NCBI GenBank assembly: GCA_002812745.2
Contig: NCSJ02000074.1
Location: 90,862 to 154,861, forward strand
From: Scytalidium lignicola
Lineage: Eukaryota > Ascomycota > Leotiomycetes
Direction of reading: 5' to 3'
Length of the DNA stretch: 64,000 nucleotides
Of this stretch, positions 37,188-48,611 are shown in pieces. The position numbers were made by a program, and so were the translations under genes. The notes beneath the pieces are model-generated. The model made no database searches, had not been told where the DNA came from, and saw only the letters and a list, made by a program, of their open reading frames with translations. Positions within the stretch are counted from its first letter, which is position 1. Every line of letters starts with the position of its first letter.

Positions 37188-38636
37188 ATGACCCCTATCA
37201 GAGACTTCCATCTCACCACATTCCTTCTCCTTACTCTCATATTCTCATCTTTACCACACCACGATATAGCTCTAGTCACAGCCGTAACAGCAGCATCAAC
37301 AGGTGTACAAATCGACACCATCGCAACTAACAACAACAATAATAATAAATGCACAACTTTCCTAACAATCGGTCCAACGTCAACATATTTCACACACCAC
37401 CGCTTCTATGACTTCAGGAATATCATAATTGACGACTCTAGCACGATTCCTGCTGGTGTCCCAGAAATGACCTCTAATCCCAACATCACAGCTAATGAAG
37501 ATGCCACGAGTAACTACTTTCGCTCAGCGGGATAGAAGAATGAATGGGAGATTCAGGCGTGGAGTAGACCTATCACGGCAGGTGCAAATTCAGATGCAGA
37601 TACAGATACAGGACATCTAACCACAATGGTTACTTCTGCTAATAACGTCTATATCGAGACCGAGACCGAGGCTGCAGCACATGGAAGCGCAGGTAGCGGA
37701 AAAGATAGAAATACAAATACAGATAGAAATGGAAATAAAAACACAACTCATCTCACTCTACGTACGACAAGACTACAAACATTCCAGACTGCTGCAGAGA
37801 TTGACAGTACGATGAAGAAATACCTTTTCCTCTCCGTTCGCTTCGCAGCTCGGATTAGGGGAGGATGGTACACTGCTAGCGGCAGTGATAATACCACTTC
37901 TGCCAGTGGTGATGATGGAAGAGGAGCTTGTGCGGGAATGTTCACATACCATCCTACTAACTCAACCTCCAGCAACAACAATGACAATGGCAAGAGCAAT
38001 GGAAATAACAACGATACCACCGTAGAGGAATCCGATATCGAAATCCTCGCATCTGATCCCTCTAATTCCGTTCACTTTACTAACCAGCCATCTAGAGACT
38101 CGGCCGGTAATGCAGTCCTCGGCGCTACGATGAATGTTACTATTCCTTCCAGCACCACAACTAAAGGAAAAGGGAAGAATATCACCCCTTTTGACCGCTC
38201 GCGATGGAACGTCTACCGCATGGACTGGATGCGGGACCGTACTGCCTGGTACATCAACGGTGTCTCGGTGGCGAATATCTCAGTCAATGTGCCGCGTCGT
38301 CCGATGGGGATTGTTGTAAACATGTGGAGTGATGGTGGGTTGTGGAGTGGAGAGATGGATGTTGGACAGGAGGTTGTTCTGCAGATTAGGTGGATTGAGG
38401 TGGCGTTTAATACTAGTAGTAACTCCGGGTATGAGATTGCTAGTGATTATGTCGGATCTGAAGGAGCGTTGGGGAGGATGAATAGGGAGGGGAAAGGTGG
38501 TGAAGTTATTTGTGTTATTGGTGAGGGAGATGCTGGTAGGACACGGAGTGGAGGAGTGCGGAGAGGAAAAGGGGTGGTGAGAGTTAAATTGATTATGCTT
38601 GTGGTTATTGGAACTGTAATGGTAGGCTATTTCTGA
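37188..38636 (+). CDS. Secreted GH16-family glucanase-like protein with an internal stop codon
   Basis: One frame of 482 codons is open except for a single TAG at codon 116 (37533-37535). A signal-peptide-like start (FHLTTFLLLTLIFSSL) suggests export, and the hydrophobic C-terminus (VKLIMLVVIGTVMVGYF) suggests a GPI anchor or membrane tail. The GH16 fold is visible as CAGMFTYH, the catalytic motif ESDIE (Glu281, Asp283, Glu285), FTNQPSRDS, WYINGVSVA and MNMWSDGGLWSGEM. Such enzymes act on beta-glucans of the cell wall. Two Asn/Asp/Gly-rich inserts, near residues 155-185 and 255-280, are unusual. The TAG sits where relatives, as I recall them, have Trp (..YF-x-S-x2-W-x3-W-x-I-Q). A GT-AG pair (37510/37581) would remove the stop in frame but also the conserved-looking WEIQAW, so either a nonsense mutation or such an intron is possible. 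Confidence 0.72.
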
Positions 38637-40946
38637 GTTTGGAATTTGTTATAAAGGAACATTTGTGCCCCTACTGCTGCTAGGTATTAGCCGGGGAGGA
38701 TTTAGAAGGATGGGAAAGAGAGTTTGTTGAATAGAGGAGTTCTTGTGGATATAGCCAGCATTAACAGTGTTTACATTAGCGCATTATTCTGAAGAAGCTA
38801 GTTGGAGTTCTGCTACTCACAAACGCAAAGGTAATTGAAGTTTCAAATCTACATTTGTTTGAGTCCTGCTTCTTAGAGTAGTTCATCTAAAGTACTTTTA
38901 GACGGGACGGATTTATTAGTGCTAATAACAACGATCTATTTAAAACGTTGGTAACTTGGTGAATATCGAGTAATCAAGTTTTGACATGCGAAAATGGGAA
39001 GTATTATACTTCATTACACAATCCCAGAAGAGCAACGACCAAACGTCAATACTTTGCTTACAGCGTATCACGGAACTGATTTGAATGATACTGGAGTTAG
39101 GTTCCACTCCAAAGAATGAAAGTATAAAGTAACAAGAGCCTTTAAGCTTGCACAAAGTCTGATATAAGTGCACGTTCATTGGCTGGTAATGGAACCATTC
39201 AGAAAATGTACCACCATTTTCATATTCAAAGTTTTCATTCTGGATCAGATCTGACTACTTATTCTGTCCAAAAGGGTTGCTTCTGTGTTCAATGATGTAA
39301 CGAAGCAGAAGGTTGTGCGAGGCAACCGGCATAAGATATTCTCTACATGAGAACAAAGATAGACCAACTACACATATAATCACATGATGAGCAGATTTAT
39401 TCAATTCTAGAGATAGATTGTATATTAATTCTTCTAGTTCTACCAAGCGAATTCGTGCCTTTATCCAACTAGCTAATGCCACGTCAGTTATTCATCAACT
39501 GATCCACTGTTTCTGGATGATAGCGACTGATCCACTCTAAGGAAAGTAGAGCACCTCAAAGAACAAGTAATGAAAAAACAGTCGACCTTAACAAAGAGGA
39601 CGGGGAGGTGGATCTTAGAACCACCCAACTAGGGAAGTTGGAGGTGACCGGAGAGAATCCGAGCTTTGGCACTGATAACGCCTAAAATGAATCTTCGAAC
39701 TTTATAGTTATTCCTGGAGCCCACATAAAATCCTTCATTCTCCTAAAACAGAGATAATTGTAAGGCAGCGACACTAAAAGTGGTTCAAAATGGCTGGGTC
39801 CGAGTAGATAATTATAAATTTCTTCTACTATGCACCTCGCCATATAATAACTATTACCCCAACAGGCATTACCTCCCATACATTCGTTCTATGGCTGCCA
39901 CCCTACACATCACACAAAAGCCGTTCACAAAAACCTCAAAACATCTTCACAGAACTTCTGCAAATTTCGAAAAGAATAATTTGTAAAAAATTGTATTTGG
40001 ATTATATAAAACTATATAATCATATTAAAGGAAATAGAAAACATCCATCTAACCGTAGCCCGCAGAGGTATCACAAGAGGCTGTTGTAAGAAAGTTCATA
40101 ACCGACACCTGCCCGCAAAGCACACTTCCAGGAGCTACCCCAGTTGCCAGTGTTGTCTAACAAATAACTCCAACAACATCAAAATTATTTATTTATTCAT
40201 AGATATTTATTAAAAAACTTAAAAAAACCTCAATTATATATAAACACTGTATTAAAACATTCATATTTTATGAGAGGAAGGTTGAAATCATGTGACATAA
40301 AATAGGAAATCTCACATGATAAAAGTCACGAGAATTGCTTTTTATACAACNTTTTTCTCAAAAATGGTGTAAACTTTGATTAATAATCTACTTTGACCAC
40401 TGTAATTAACTTACGTTGGGATCGCTTAAGCTTAAATAAGATTAGTATTTTGATTTTTGATTTGAACTTAAAATTAAGTTCAGTTGCAGTTGAGATCTGA
40501 TATTTGGAGTTATATATATCTATCTCTTGAGTTTTGAGTACACCCCGAAAATTTTAGCTCAACTGATTATCCACAGTGGAGCCTGCCACGAATACTTGCC
40601 CGTTTTCTTGCGATAAGAAGAAGTAAGATTTAGATTGCAAAGGTGGGCAGTATTGTGACGGGCTTTGTTGGTTGTCATTGGTATTCCAATAGTAGGTGCC
40701 ATACGGGTTACGAATAGGTATAAGATAAGGCTTAAAAAATCTCAAGGGCAACTTTTTGGGCGTGAGAGAGAATATACTGAACAAATATAAGCAGATAAAA
40801 TTGTTAATTAGCTCTCCTAACCCATCTTAAATTTCTGGATATGCTAATATGCTAGGACAGGTGATGATGCGCTGCACCATATCTTCAACCTCTATAGCTA
40901 TTTTACTCGCCTTCAACTAGCTAAAAACATGAAGTACTTATTCCAT
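38637..40946. other. AT-rich intergenic region
   Basis: About 2.3 kb between the 3' ends of the GH16-like and SDR genes. It is AT-rich, especially 39,960-40,550, with an AT-only palindrome near 40000-40019 and an N at 40351. No gene is recognised, and the few short minus-strand frames carry no motif. Confidence 0.6.
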
Positions 40947-42050
<1,104 letters not shown>

Positions 42051-44661
42051 TATTGAATTGGGTGGCTATGAAGCTGCGATGATGTGCGTGGTATTTTTGG
42101 CTAGAAAAAGCACCTTCCAAGTACGAATTGGGGTGGTTCTGGCTTGATGGAAGAAAATGGTTAGATGCTATTTCTTGAGGATAAGACCAACGCGACAACA
42201 TACGCCGGCAAGAAATGGAATAGGAAGATGTGCAAAATCAATCAATACCTTTGGGTTCGTAGGAGAGAGTTTTAGTACCGTAAGAGTGAGGGAAGAAGAG
42301 GTGCCTTCCCCTCTGGGAGGGGGACAGCTGCGCGTACTTATACCTTGTGCAACCAGGGCTCCAAGGAAGCAGTGGGAAGCAGTGGGAGGGTGCCTGCCAT
42401 TGCTTCATCGGCGCCCTACCCCATCGGAAGTGGCGTATGGTGGGGCAGTCAAACGTCCTGGGTCTCATTAGTTGAATTGCAGCAATTGCGAGGACGTGGC
42501 ATGCATCTCGCTGATTCAAGCATCGAGTCATCCAAAAGACCTCTCAGCAGTCATCAATCATCAGTAATACAAACCCATGATGTTTGCCATGGTTGCTAGT
42601 GTGGCATCCGGCCATGATGTCGAGAGATGCCCCTCCGAAGAGACCCCTCTTTGCCCTCCAAGCCGTGTGCTTGTCGATGACGTAGATGTATGTGTAGCTG
42701 AACCCCTCCCCGTACGCCCAACTCCCAACTTAAGCCGGACAATATTATTAAGAGTACGGGCGTAAAGTAAGACGCAGAGTCCCGCACGTGATTGCGCTCT
42801 TTTATGGATGTGCGCTCGTGGTATTTAACGGTTGCCGTGGTTTCCCTGTAACACCCATCGCATGTCGGATCTCCCCGTATGAGATATTCGTAGTCCTTCT
42901 ATCCATCTTCTCCTGCGTTGACCAGTCGCTGTGGTTCTGCACCTGTCGATCTTGCCCGTAGCAAGATCGAATTGGATGAGCTACGACTTTTCGATATGCC
43001 ATTGGTACACCCAAGTCCCCGGCACGTTCGGCCACCACGGTTAAAACCCCGCCGTCGCGGCTGACTCGAGACACCCGTTCCTGTCCTCCCGTTTCGCCCG
43101 CTCTAAGGTACTGTAAGCTCTACTCCGTACTTTTAGAAGGTAGGAAGTTATGGTACTGTGATGTTCCTTATTTTTATTTCATTGCTTTCTGGAGTTAAGG
43201 AAGGTGATTAACATTAATCTCCATCCTTGGTTCTCTTGTGAGAAGCTTTAATACATCGTTTTTTGAAGCAGTATGGATATGAGAATTTTCGTTTAGAAAT
43301 ATTAGGACGGTCAGTTTGTGTAACGAATATACTCGTACCAGCGACCTCCTCCGCTTCAACAACTTAATACAGAGGAAGCCGATATGAATAAATCAAATCT
43401 AATAAATCTGATAATGTTACAGGTAGCTGCCAAAGAAACAATAGGGATACGGAGAATACGGAATTTATTTGAAGTCAGCTGCAAATAGGCCTACTACGAA
43501 CAGGCTCAGAAAGATATTTGTATGTGCTTGATGAGAAAGATATTATAACGGAGTTTTTAAAAGCTATATCTTGTATAGTTACGTTTTTGTCTTCAAGGTC
43601 TTCAAATAATTTCTCCAACCGGAATCCTTAGACGGAGGGTGTCCTAGGAGAGTGCGGGCCGTCGATGTTCTATATTTGACCTGTCGAAGCCGGGAAACAC
43701 TCTGCTCCAATTACCCAGTCTGTACAACTCCGTATTGGGAAACACATTCTTAACACGAATATTAAAGGTAACAAACATACTTATCAGCCACGCTACAGGT
43801 CAGTAAAATTTCTCAAAAGAGTTCCGAGCAGAAAAGGCGGAATATAAGGTTCTTAACGAAAACCAGTGAGTTCAAAATAGAGGCATTCGATTTATTCGAT
43901 CTCCGATATACCGAAGAATCTCAAATTTACGAATCGTAGAGCTACAAGGATTAATTACTGTACATAGTATTCTTAACGAATCACCTACTCTCTAGTGCTA
44001 GCAATGCTCACTGTACAGCGTTACATTTTCCTCTTATGAAGTTAGCTCTATGGAGGTCGCGATAAAAAGTTACCGGACTGCGCTAACGCGCTGGTTTTGC
44101 GTGTGCCATCGGATGTTACAGCCTTTCAGTGAGTGAGGTGCTTAAAGTACACTATAATTACAGCGCATTATAGGGCATTAATAGCCCGAACATTGCTTTA
44201 ACTTTAAAGCATTTTCGGCGCTAAATAATTAGCGTCTTAGCGTAAATCCGGTTATATATTACCACAACTTCTATTCTACCACATCTACTAGAAAGGATGA
44301 ACAAAAGATATTATGCCTGAGGCTATAACAACGTCATGATGCTCGCGACACATCACGTGCAAATGCTTCTTGCAAAATGGGTTCTTGGTCTTTCGGTCCT
44401 TTAGATTTCTCAAAGACAGCTATACTTAACTAATACATACTTCCACCTCATACTATTTTGCTTCTTTTGTTCAGTAGGACTTCATCGGAATTGCCGCCCT
44501 CATATCTTGATCTGAATGTCGCCAAGGATCTCGAATACTAGTGCGATCTTCTTCCCGAGCTTTAGTTTCGTGTCCAATCTTACGCTTATTCGACGTCCGC
44601 AATCTTTCTATTCCCTTTGTCAGTGCATTTCGAATTCTACACGCCAGAAAGCGTTTCAAAA
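42051..44661. other. Intergenic, divergent promoters
   Basis: About 2.6 kb between the starts of the SDR gene (-) and the WW gene (+). The first kilobase is moderately GC-rich without a convincing gene. From 43100 on it is AT-rich and contains a palindrome-rich MITE-like segment at 44070-44254. The region just before 44662 is the likely promoter and leader of the WW gene. Confidence 0.6.
44070..44254. repeat. MITE-like palindromic repeat
   Basis: The ends are imperfect inverted copies: TTACCGGA..CGCTAAC..CGCT on the left against the reverse complement of AGCGTCTTAGCGTAAATCCGGTTA on the right. Inside are three clean hairpins: GGGC/GCCC at 44173-44187, TGCTTTAA/TTAAAGCA at 44194-44211, and CGCTAA/TTAGCG at 44219-44234. 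It encodes nothing. A small non-autonomous DNA element is the simplest reading. Confidence 0.45.
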
Positions 44662-45561
44662 ATGCGATCAATTCCAACAGAGAAAGCAAATCAACCCTCA
44701 AGCCCACAGGATACCACTGGTCAGGCAGAAACAGAGAGGATTAATCCTGCTCTTGCAAGAGGGGAAGGGCGTTCGGGAGAAGAAGATTCTGAGACAAAAA
44801 CAACACAAAACGAAGGCGAGCAAGGCGTATCAGATGGTGAAATTGATAGCCCAAGTACTGTAAACAAGGGGACTGCGAGGGAGGAACAGAAAGACAAAAG
44901 CGAGGAAAAAGGAGGATCTAGGAGCACAGATGAACCACCTCTACCTGAAGAGTCCATACCACCACTTCCTGAGGAGGAGCTGCCTCCCTCGGAAGAGCCA
45001 GACGATGGATGGGCACCTATGTGGGATGAGTCTGCACAGGCGTTTTATTTCTACAACCGTTTTACTGGCATGACGCAATGGAACAATCCTCGAGTACCGG
45101 ATGTGTCCCAGCCCGGACCGCCAGGTGTTACGCCATTAAGTACAGCAGTTTTACCAAGTCCGGATTCCTTGACCACGAATAGACCTGTAGGAGGCTATGA
45201 TCCAGCAATACACGGCGACTACGACGAAAATGCCTGGTATGCGCAACCTGCCGTGACGGAGGAACCATCGACGGTTGCGACGGGCCCGAGTGATCCATAT
45301 GCTGCGACTGCAGCTTTCAATCGCTTTACAGGCAGATTCCAAGCTGCAGATATTACTCCAGATAATTTCAATGACGAAAACAAGAGTCGGCGACAGATGA
45401 ATGCCTTCTTTGACGTTGATGCCGCGGCGAATAGTCATGATGGACGGAGTCTAAAGGCGGAGAGGAGCGGAAAGAAGCTTACGAAGGCGGAGTTAAAGCA
45501 GTTTAAGGAAAAGCGTAAAGCAAAGAAAGAAGAGAGGCGGAGAGCATGGTTGAGGGACTAA
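44662..45561 (+). CDS. WW-domain protein
   Basis: A single exon of 299 residues from the ATG at 44662; the frame is open a little further upstream but without another ATG. The N-terminal 110 residues are acidic, polar and disordered. A WW domain spans about 115-145, with Trp117, the aromatic FYFYN, TQW (Trp140) and Pro143, predicted to bind proline-rich ligands. The C-terminal 35 residues are strongly basic and helical (KLTKAELKQFKEKRKAKK) and end AWLRD. Proteins of this layout in fungi are commonly linked to pre-mRNA splicing; that is inference. It is convergent with the GNAT gene, 369 bp apart. Confidence 0.88.
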   Translation: MRSIPTEKANQPSSPQDTTGQAETERINPALARGEGRSGEEDSETKTTQNEGEQGVSDGEIDSPSTVNKGTAREEQKDKSEEKGGSRSTDEPPLPEESIPPLPEEELPPSEEPDDGWAPMWDESAQAFYFYNRFTGMTQWNNPRVPDVSQPGPPGVTPLSTAVLPSPDSLTTNRPVGGYDPAIHGDYDENAWYAQPAVTEEPSTVATGPSDPYAATAAFNRFTGRFQAADITPDNFNDENKSRRQMNAFFDVDAAANSHDGRSLKAERSGKKLTKAELKQFKEKRKAKKEERRRAWLRD

Positions 45562-45930
45562 CGATACCCAGCGCATTATTTTCTTTTCATGGCATGGCGT
45601 TTGGGACATCGTTACGGAGTTTGATGGTCGCTTAGACATTGACTGGACAACTTGTCACTAGGGTTAATGGGCCAGATGGAGTACGCATCAGCATCGGGCG
45701 TTCTAAAATCTGTATTGGCTACATACTACTCGAGAAAATTTCAGTGCTGGCCTTAGTTCCCGAGAAACATTTTCCGATTTTAATGACATTTATGGCATTT
45801 CAGGTAGGAACGAATGAATACATAGATTGCTATGTTTATATATAGCAAGGCTTTCGACAGCAATTTTGGATAAAATATTGTACGGCATTCTCATAACTAG
45901 CATCGTGTTGATGAATTATGTTTGGTTGTC
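45562..45930. other. Convergent 3' region
   Basis: 369 bp between the stop codons of the WW and GNAT genes. It should hold both 3' UTRs. Nothing else is seen. Confidence 0.7.
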
Positions 45931-46689
45931 CTAACTTTTCGGCATCCGCTTCAGATACCGAAATCTATACATTCCCCAATTAGAACCATCCTCCCGTGGA
46001 CTGTCAGCATACTGATCCAAATCAACCTCAAGCTTTCCGACTTCCTCAAAACCTTGCTTTTCAAATCTAGGTGCCCCAGCTTCACTTGAATGGACCCAAG
46101 CAAAAACACCCTCTTCGTCAGCTTTCTTAGTTCCCCATTGGATTAATTTTGTGCCTACTCCGCTTCCCTGATGCTTTGGATCCACAATGATCGATCCAAT
46201 ATACATACACTTTGTTCCTGGCGGCATGAGGATCTCCATCATATGCTCCAGGTCTTTACCTGTTAGCTCTTCTAACATCTCAACCTTAGATTTCACCGGC
46301 TTTTCTAACTGTTGAGATGCCTCCTCTTGCTCTAGCGCATCGTTATCAGTGGTATTGGGCGCAGCAGCAGCAGCAGGAACGGGAGTGGGAATAGGTGCAG
46401 GCCCTTGATCCCAACCTTTTGAGAATCCCCAACAAACCCACCCGATAATTTCTCTATCGGGTGAAGATGTATCAATGGCCTTGAGCACTGTACATCGATT
46501 TGGACGTGAATGCCACGACTTGATACCCTCTGCCATTCCTTTGGCAAATGTCCCTCGTGGTTTGCCAAGATATTTTAGCTGGGTATTGGCATCTGTTGCG
46601 AAGGCATCTTCTGACATTTGCGCCGGGACCATGATGTCTTTCTCTTCAGCTAATTCTAACACGAAGTTCTGGTTATCTGTATATGCCAT
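45931..46689 (-). CDS. GNAT-family N-acetyltransferase
   Basis: A single exon of 252 residues. The acetyl-CoA-binding motif A is IIVDPKHQGSGVGTKL, containing the Q-x2-G-x-G/A pattern, followed by a helix and the FEKQGFEEVG segment of motif B. A low-complexity alanine/proline insert (PIPTPVPAAAAAP) and a charged helical section lie between the N-terminal strands and motif A. The substrate may be a small molecule or a protein; nothing here narrows it. It is probably cytosolic, with no signal or membrane segment. It is divergent from the pICln gene across 677 bp, which must contain both promoters. Confidence 0.88.
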   Translation of the reverse strand: MAYTDNQNFVLELAEEKDIMVPAQMSEDAFATDANTQLKYLGKPRGTFAKGMAEGIKSWHSRPNRCTVLKAIDTSSPDREIIGWVCWGFSKGWDQGPAPIPTPVPAAAAAPNTTDNDALEQEEASQQLEKPVKSKVEMLEELTGKDLEHMMEILMPPGTKCMYIGSIIVDPKHQGSGVGTKLIQWGTKKADEEGVFAWVHSSEAGAPRFEKQGFEEVGKLEVDLDQYADSPREDGSNWGMYRFRYLKRMPKS

Positions 46690-47366
46690 GATTTATGGTA
46701 ATTGGATATCGAGAGTTAGATATGTAGTTCAAAGATGTGTTACAAATGGAAGCTTCGTAAAACAATTCAATGTAGTTCGGCGCGTTGAAGCTTTTTCTTG
46801 CGGTTGGGAGCCATTCGACGTCTCAAATCAAAAATTGCTATTGTGTTTACGATTTCATACTAGAAAATTGTGTACCATGGGATTGATATATTAAATATAT
46901 AAGAACGGTGAGATGTGAGCCCCAAATGAGGCAGGTACCTATCGTAGTCAGATAGGGCGTCCAATGCTACACCGGATGACTCAAGAAATTACCCCGCTCC
47001 TTTATATCTTCGATTGGCTATTCCTTGTAAAACCATGCCGTATACATTATGTAGATTGAGAATGTATATTACTATTAGGCTGACAAGGGAAGGTGGTGAG
47101 ATAGTGGCCATCAGCCTTGCCAGCCTTGTTAGCCTTGCAGTCCAGATGAGCGTTCCTGCGGCAGCACCACTAAGATGAATTAGGCACCCGAAAAATATTG
47201 TCCTGACGCGGGGCAATCGAAGCTTTCAGCCTTGTCAACGTCAGTCCATCAATTGAGAACCACCCTTCGTCTCTGGGTTACAGAAACGTCTCTATTAACC
47301 TTTTCCCTGTCTAATTTGGTGTTTAAGAAGACATTTTTACTTAAGCAGACAGTTTATTCCGCCGAT
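46690..47366. promoter_or_regulatory. Divergent promoter region, GNAT and pICln genes
   Basis: 677 bp between two opposite start codons. No gene is seen. There is a short CCTTG-rich repeat (CAGCCTTGCCAGCCTTG) near 47111-47130, and no clear TATA box. Confidence 0.5.
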
Positions 47367-48374
47367 ATGCTGCCAACTACCATCCACGATGCCCCTCCTC
47401 TGGACTCCTTCACAAGCCTAGCTGATCATCAGACTCAAACACCAACAACTTTCTTTGGCGCAAAGCCTGTGCTTCATTATCATGGAACTAGTGTACGCGT
47501 TCTTGCACCTCAGAGCCAGATACCGAGTCTCCCCATATTCAAACAAGAAGATCAAAGACCAGAGGCTTCTGGTGAAGGCGAAGACGTTGACTCGCCAATG
47601 GAGGAACCAATGGTAACGGAAGTAGTAGACATCTATGTGAACTCAGAGTAAAAATTCCTCCCCTTAAGCTTTCACATCTTTAAATATCACTACTATTTTC
47701 CTATTTAAACTAACCCATATCCATGATGTGAAAAAAATAGGAACTTAATCCTCTTCAACACAAGTCTATCTGCAGGAATTTCACTACCATATCCCACCAT
47801 CTCACTTCACGCAATCCAAACACTGTCCGACCCTTCAAGCCCAAGCCAACAAGTACAAGGACTCTACACGCAACTTGACCTCTCCGATCCCTATGCAGCA
47901 ACAGAAGAAGACGAGGAGCCCGAGACAGTAGAATTAACTATCATTCCTCACACTCCTGCTCCTGCTTCTTCATCATCCGAGCCACAAACACCTTCAGAAA
48001 TCCAGAAACTGTTCGAAGCGGTATCCAATTGTTCAAACCTCCACCCTGACCCTGCTGCGCAAGAAGACGAAGATATGGAAGGGGGTGGAGGCGATAGTCG
48101 GATCATGTTTGAGGGAATCAGCGGGTTGCCAGGTGTCATAAGAGGTGCTAGTGATGGTGGGCTTCCACCACCCTTTCCTGGTAGTGGAGGGTGGATTACG
48201 GCAGAGAATGTGTCGGAGTATTTTGATGAGGAAGGGAATTGGATTGGTGGTGGAGGGGATGATGAGGGCTTAGGCGAGGGAGCTGGGAGGGTTAGGTTGC
48301 GAGAGGAGGTCGAGGAGGGAGAAGGGAAGACGAATGGGGATACTGATGAGAGTAAACGTCCAAGGACGGAATGA
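47367..48374 (+). CDS. pICln-like methylosome subunit
   Basis: Two exons, 47367-47647 and 47741-48374, give 304 residues; the 93-nt intron splits a Glu codon and bypasses the stop right after the donor. Upstream in the same frame there is no better ATG. The PH-like pICln fold shows as HGTSVRVLAPQ, VDIYVNSENLILFNTS and ISLPYPTISLHAIQT. A central acidic region and the C-terminal WITAENVSEYFDEEGNW, with an acidic end, follow. In animals pICln delivers Sm proteins to the PRMT5 methylosome during snRNP assembly; the old name is nucleotide-sensitive chloride conductance regulator. A cytosolic role in Sm-core assembly is inferred. It is convergent with the Mmc1-like gene, 237 bp apart. Confidence 0.88.
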
Positions 48375-48611
48375 GGAAATATTTATAGGATTAGAGAGGT
48401 AGTGGTCTCGTATTAGAGGATAATAAAAATGAATCTTCTGCACTATGGTTTATGCAAATGCCAANTTTTTTGTCCACAAAAGAAGACTATTAAGACGATC
48501 AAGATTTGTGATTGGTATTAGGAATTAAGGAAACTGCCCAGTTTTGGTAAAAATGGGCATAATAATACATAAAATTTACTATGACAATACTAGAACATAT
48601 TTTTGATGTCA

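Noticed and set aside
37510..37581. In-frame GT-AG intron that would remove the GH16 stop.
   Set aside because: Not adopted as the main model because it deletes the conserved-looking WEIQAW segment and the donor GTAACT is weak; kept as an alternative.
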